Below are positions 60,492 to 64,000 of a stretch of DNA of 64,000 nucleotides, in pieces. The position numbers were made by a program, and so were the translations under genes. The stretch is from contig OX337228.1 of assembly GCA_946965045.2 (NCBI GenBank), forward strand, positions 806,001-870,000, in the 5' to 3' direction. Every line of letters begins with the position of its first letter. The first letter of the stretch is position 1. The DNA is from Epithemia pelagica (Eukaryota; Bacillariophyta; Bacillariophyceae; Surirellales; Surirellaceae). The notes beneath the pieces were generated by a model, which saw only the letters and a program-made list of their open reading frames with translations, was not told the DNA's origin and did no database searches.

Positions 60492-62950
60492 GGGACTCAT
60501 CGTTCGTTAGAAATAAAATAAGCATTGCTGCATGGTGGGTTCGATTTGTGATTTTGCGTTATACGGGAGCTTATACTATTCGCTGCTTGACAGTTTTTCT
60601 AGGTGTTGTGCTTGTGTGGGCCGTTCCCATCGCACCGAAACAACAGCATATCCGTAGCTGTCCTTCAAATATGGCGCCGAAATAGGTTGGCAGAGATTGT
60701 TTGTGGACTGAGGTCGTTTTGTGGTGTTTTGAGCAATAATTCGAGAGATTAGGTAGATTTGCCATTTCCAATTTCCAAGGGATAGTGGCAACTCCCGTGA
60801 GGTCCATGATCTATACAACACGCTAGACAGAAAATGCTCGAATTCCTTCGACATCCAAGATCGAGTCGCCCCTAACCCTACACCAACCGTTGTTGCCCGT
60901 TGCACGTCTCACAGTCTCAACAAAACCCCAGAGAACAGTGTTCCAAAATTACGAGGCGACGCAGTAGCATCGTCAATATTCAAACAGTTCCCCCCAAAGG
61001 CGTGGTGCACTCTTTATTGCTGCACTAAAAACGCAGAAATTTTCCCTCTCTCCTCCTTCGACTCGAATAACGAATACTCTGCTGCTCGCCGCAACGTTTC
61101 ATGGTATGAGAAGAAGGTGCCGCCGTCCAGAAAACTATTTTCTCAGCATTCCTTTTAGTATTGGGTTTGCTGGAAGTGTTGCTGGTGTTGGCAAGGGGAT
61201 CCAATGGCCGTTGCCGATCCAGGTCCACCAAAAGTGGTGGTCGTTGTTGTGGTGACTGGATGATGATGAGGAGGAGGCGGATTGTGCAGGCTTGGACTCT
61301 CACTCCGCCTCGTGGAGCAAGAATCGTTCTTATTGTGAAGATGATGAGGAGGAGGAAGAGGAGGGAGATCGTTAAGACATATAAACATCATCCCAAGCCC
61401 CAGAGGGTACTTGTTGGGTTTGAGTTCAACAAGTCTCCTTGCGAAGTCAAAAGTCGAACCTTTGTAGATCTCAGTTGCAGTGGCAATTAAAATATCACTC
61501 TTTCCCGTGGCACTTTTGCGATTCCGATGCACTCTTGGGAGTTTCGCACCAGTAACGGCTTTCCAATCATACGGACTGCTCGAACTCGAAATTTTGTTGC
61601 AGCCATTCAAACCTTAAGTATACCCCCATGTTTGCCCTTATTCAATGTCTCTCATCCCGTTGTCGTTCGAACAGTCCAGTTGCACGGCTGGGGAGCTTGA
61701 AAGGACCCGCTGGAATGAACTACGTCGTCCGTCCAAGGATGCTTGATATGATAAGAGGAAAGAAATGACTCTGCCCAGTCCGTAAAAGCCTTCGACGTGT
61801 CCTTGTGTTGGGTTCTATCATCCTTCTCACTTCTCACATACATCTCCAAATTCCTTGGCTTGTCACGCAGTCTATTTTAGGAATCCAAATTAGACTGATA
61901 GTTTACATGTTCGCAAAGAGAAGTTCCAAAATAAATTCAACAAGACACGAACGAACCCAATCTGAAACACTTCGTACCATTTACTTTCTGTGGGGGACCC
62001 AATGTGTATACGTGCCACCGTTCGGTGGAACCACAATCCGCGCATCCATGCACGACACAAAGGCATGTGAAAGCACGCTCCGATAAAATACCAAGTTCCA
62101 CAGAACGAAATATATACATGTTTGAACTTTTCGCCGACTCCAAGAATTGTGTACATGTTCCGTCGTCGGACATTATAAAAGCAAACGGCGCTCCTTCTTG
62201 GGTGACCTGGTTGACCACCTTGGGCTTGAATTGAGTGCCCAAACTCATCGCTTGTGGAAAATAGGAAATCCGATTCGTCTGACTCTTTGAATCCCTCATT
62301 GATAAGGGTCTTTGCTGCCATCTCCACATCGTCCTCATCGACCTGTCACTTTCTCGACCATTCGTTCAACTCTTTGACTGCGTAAAACTTCACGTTGTCT
62401 AGGTAGTGAGGCCGTCCCTTTTGCATCGACCAAGCCAAACCTGAAGCGTGACACGTCATCAAAAACCCGGCAATATGACGTCAAATCCGGGTTGTCGGAT
62501 CGTTCAACTTTGGTCGACCGTACGAGAGTAGGAGTAATTGCCATCCACAAACAAACGCACAACAACGACCACACGGAAGAGCGAGAGACGAGATTGCTAC
62601 AAACAAAAGGACGTCTCTAGAGAAAGAGAGAGAGAGAGAGAAGTGACGATTCGCAGTATAGTACTCGATTGATCGCATCGTTGGATCGGCTCCAGAACCT
62701 CTTTTGCACGCCTCATCTTGTTTGTCGGTCGCGCCATCCTCAAGTCCATTTTCCATTTCTTCTTTCCTGTGTGTGTTTGACATATATATTATAAACCACC
62801 CATCAAAAGTCACAATTGTATTGATCTCTTGTCCAGATCTTGGCCTATCGAAAACAGTCGTCACACCGATATTTTATTAACACCAACGCAAGAAAAAATC
62901 ACCACCACTTCAACGACTTTTCCATATTCACCAACACCACCACCACCACA
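60492..62950. other. Region with unresolved minus-strand coding-like fragments
   Basis: Nearly 2.5 kb without a gene I can assemble. Several minus-strand stretches look coding: about 61155-61610 (contains PYDWKAVTGAKLPRVHRNRK), 61652-61849 (TDWAESFLSSYHIKHPWTDD), 61937-62338 (GAPFAFIMSDDGTCTQFLES), 61890-62327 in another frame (DEDDVEMAAKTLINEGF) and 62335-62574 (FDDVSRFRFGLVDAKGTASL). Most of these fragments lack an ATG start. They could be exons of one multi-exon gene or remains of a dead one. The right part must also hold the promoter of the last PP2C gene; a (GA)n run lies at about 62624-62641. Confidence 0.35.
60512..60517 (+). terminator. Candidate polyadenylation signal of NOT3
   Basis: AATAAA lies 21 bp after the NOT3 stop codon. 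Position and sequence fit a poly(A) signal, but the match is short. Confidence 0.4.
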
Positions 62951-64000
62951 ATGGGAAACTTGTTGGGAGCACCCGTGACGGAAAAGGAAACGGAACGTGG
63001 TACGACCGTGGAAGGTCCCGAAGACGAACGGGTTCGATTTGCCGTTTCGTCCATGCAAGGATGGCGTGTCCATATGGAAGATGCCCACATTACCGAAGCC
63101 CGCTTGTATGCGGCCGAGCCATCCGCCAATGCGGCTTCCACTTGGAACAAGTTGGACTTGCCCGGTCATTCGCTCTTTGCCGTCTTTGATGGTCATGGAG
63201 GTTCTTATTCGGCCTTGTATGCCGGACGGAATTTGTGCCGTGTCTTGTCACGACAATCCAAATTTGTGCAATATGCCAAACTCGTTCAAAGCAACAACAA
63301 CAACAACAGTACGTCGACTCCACGATTGGGAGAAATGGTGGAATTGTTAAAAGGAGCCTTGACGGATGCCTTTGTCGATATGGACAAGGAAATCTTTTTG
63401 GCCTTGTTGAAGGGAACCAAAGTACCCGATGCCGATACACCCTATCATGACGACCAACCAACATCACACCACCCGGCACCCAAACCTACGACCGACATCA
63501 ATCCTACCATGGCCTTGGATTCTACTACTCCTGCTGCCAATTCGAACAACAGTGTCGAATTGTTGGAAGAAGAAGGCAATTCTGGTACGACCGCCTGTGT
63601 CGTGTTGGTGACACCCCATTGTATCTTGTGTGCCAATGCCGGTGATTCGCGTGGTATTTTGCGACAATTAAATGGTCGAACCATGGCCTTGAGTTTTGAT
63701 CACAAACCGGAAGATGAAGGCGAAGAAGGGCGAATTCGAGCGGCGGGTGGCTATGTGACGGGGGGCCGGGTGGAAGGGGATTTGGCCGTCAGTCGAGGAT
63801 TGGGTGATTTTCGATTCAAAGATGCCACCATTGTCCAACGGGGAAGTGGCAATAGTTTGGATCCAGTCTTGCTGTCACAACCAACCGATACAATGACACT
63901 GGGGAATGCGAATAACAATAACAACAACAACATATTCATGCCATCCTCCTCACCAACGGTCCAATCGGCCGGAGATCAAAAAGTGTCACCAATACCCGAT
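62951..64000 (+). CDS. PP2C phosphatase, N-myristoylatable, 3' end outside window
   Basis: 350 codons from ATG at 62951 to the right edge, open throughout. The start MGNLLGAPVTEKE has Gly2 and small residues as in N-myristoylated PP2Cs (PPM1A/B, yeast Ptc2/3 type). Motifs in order: MQGWRVHMEDAH (metal-binding Glu-Asp), FAVFDGHGGSYSALYA, SGTTACVVLV, CANAGDSRGIL, SFDHKPEDEGE, RIRAAGGYVT, GDLAVSRGLGDFRFK. Low-complexity inserts sit between GHGG and GTTA (polyN and Pro/Thr-rich) and again after GDF. The last PP2C motifs (DGxWD and DN) lie beyond the edge. It probably removes phosphate from stress-kinase targets at membranes; the target is unknown. Confidence 0.9.
   Translation, partial: MGNLLGAPVTEKETERGTTVEGPEDERVRFAVSSMQGWRVHMEDAHITEARLYAAEPSANAASTWNKLDLPGHSLFAVFDGHGGSYSALYAGRNLCRVLSRQSKFVQYAKLVQSNNNNNSTSTPRLGEMVELLKGALTDAFVDMDKEIFLALLKGTKVPDADTPYHDDQPTSHHPAPKPTTDINPTMALDSTTPAANSNNSVELLEEEGNSGTTACVVLVTPHCILCANAGDSRGILRQLNGRTMALSFDHKPEDEGEEGRIRAAGGYVTGGRVEGDLAVSRGLGDFRFKDATIVQRGSGNSLDPVLLSQPTDTMTLGNANNNNNNNIFMPSSSPTVQSAGDQKVSPIPD

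Noticed and set aside
1-64000. CRISPR arrays, rRNA, tRNA genes, bacterial operons
   Set aside because: I looked for spaced direct repeats, tRNA B-box (GGTTCGANTCC) sequences and ribosome binding sites and found none that hold. The gene structure is eukaryotic. A tRNA scan would be needed to exclude tRNAs fully.

Overview
The window looks like nuclear DNA of a pennate-type diatom or a close stramenopile relative. Four things point that way. (1) The genes are eukaryotic: short GT-AG introns (about 73-530 bp) and proteins full of Ser/Thr/Asn/Gln/Asp-rich low-complexity inserts. (2) A complete Ty1/copia retrotransposon carries a Pol like those of diatom elements. (3) One gene encodes a zinc-ribbon-like family that I recall only from diatom gene sets. 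(4) Palindromic TGACGTCA elements sit in divergent promoters. No bacterial or organellar features, rRNA or tRNA genes were seen. The species cannot be named from the sequence alone.

Layout. 1-3907 (-): a very large, disordered, unrecognised protein cut by the window edge. 5201-6724 (+): a signal-peptide, single-pass membrane protein with two cytosolic EF-hands. 8134-8964 (+): a small unrecognised protein. 10023-11959 (-): a five-exon, polyQ-rich protein of a probable diatom family. About 12000-25000 is a transposon-rich island. In it, a 7.1-kb Ty1/copia element with identical 167-bp LTRs and a 5-bp target duplication lies between the arms of an older inverted repeat. It is followed by an intact hAT DNA transposon (21274-24666) coding for a 1012-aa transposase.

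26026-64000 is gene-dense and mostly regulatory: a three-exon PP2C phosphatase (-), divergent from a two-exon ubiquitin-specific protease (+) with a nested tandem duplication in its tail; a DA1-like UIM/LIM/zinc-peptidase (-); a 2932-aa intronless chromatin protein with bromodomain, PHD finger and AT-hooks (+); a class I-type sirtuin (-) whose C-terminal ZZ-like zinc finger appears cut off by a 19-bp tandem duplication; an ornithine cyclodeaminase/mu-crystallin homologue (-), divergent from protein phosphatase 5 (+); the CCR4-NOT subunit NOT3/5 (+); and a second, N-myristoylatable PP2C (+) cut by the right edge.

Two themes recur. The first is protein turnover and signalling: three Ser/Thr phosphatases, a deubiquitinase and a ubiquitin-linked peptidase. 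The second is chromatin and RNA control: the BRWD/PHIP-like protein, the sirtuin and NOT3. There is no operon logic. Several neighbours are divergent pairs sharing 0.5-1.3 kb promoters, and three gene-flanking spacers contain CRE palindromes like the CO2/cAMP-responsive elements known in diatoms. I found no wholly new multi-gene system. The most informative points are the young retrotransposon with an in-frame TGA between gag and pol and a probable half-tRNA primer site, the frameshifted sirtuin-ZZ gene, the DA1-like peptidase, and the unnamed triple repeat in the giant bromodomain protein.
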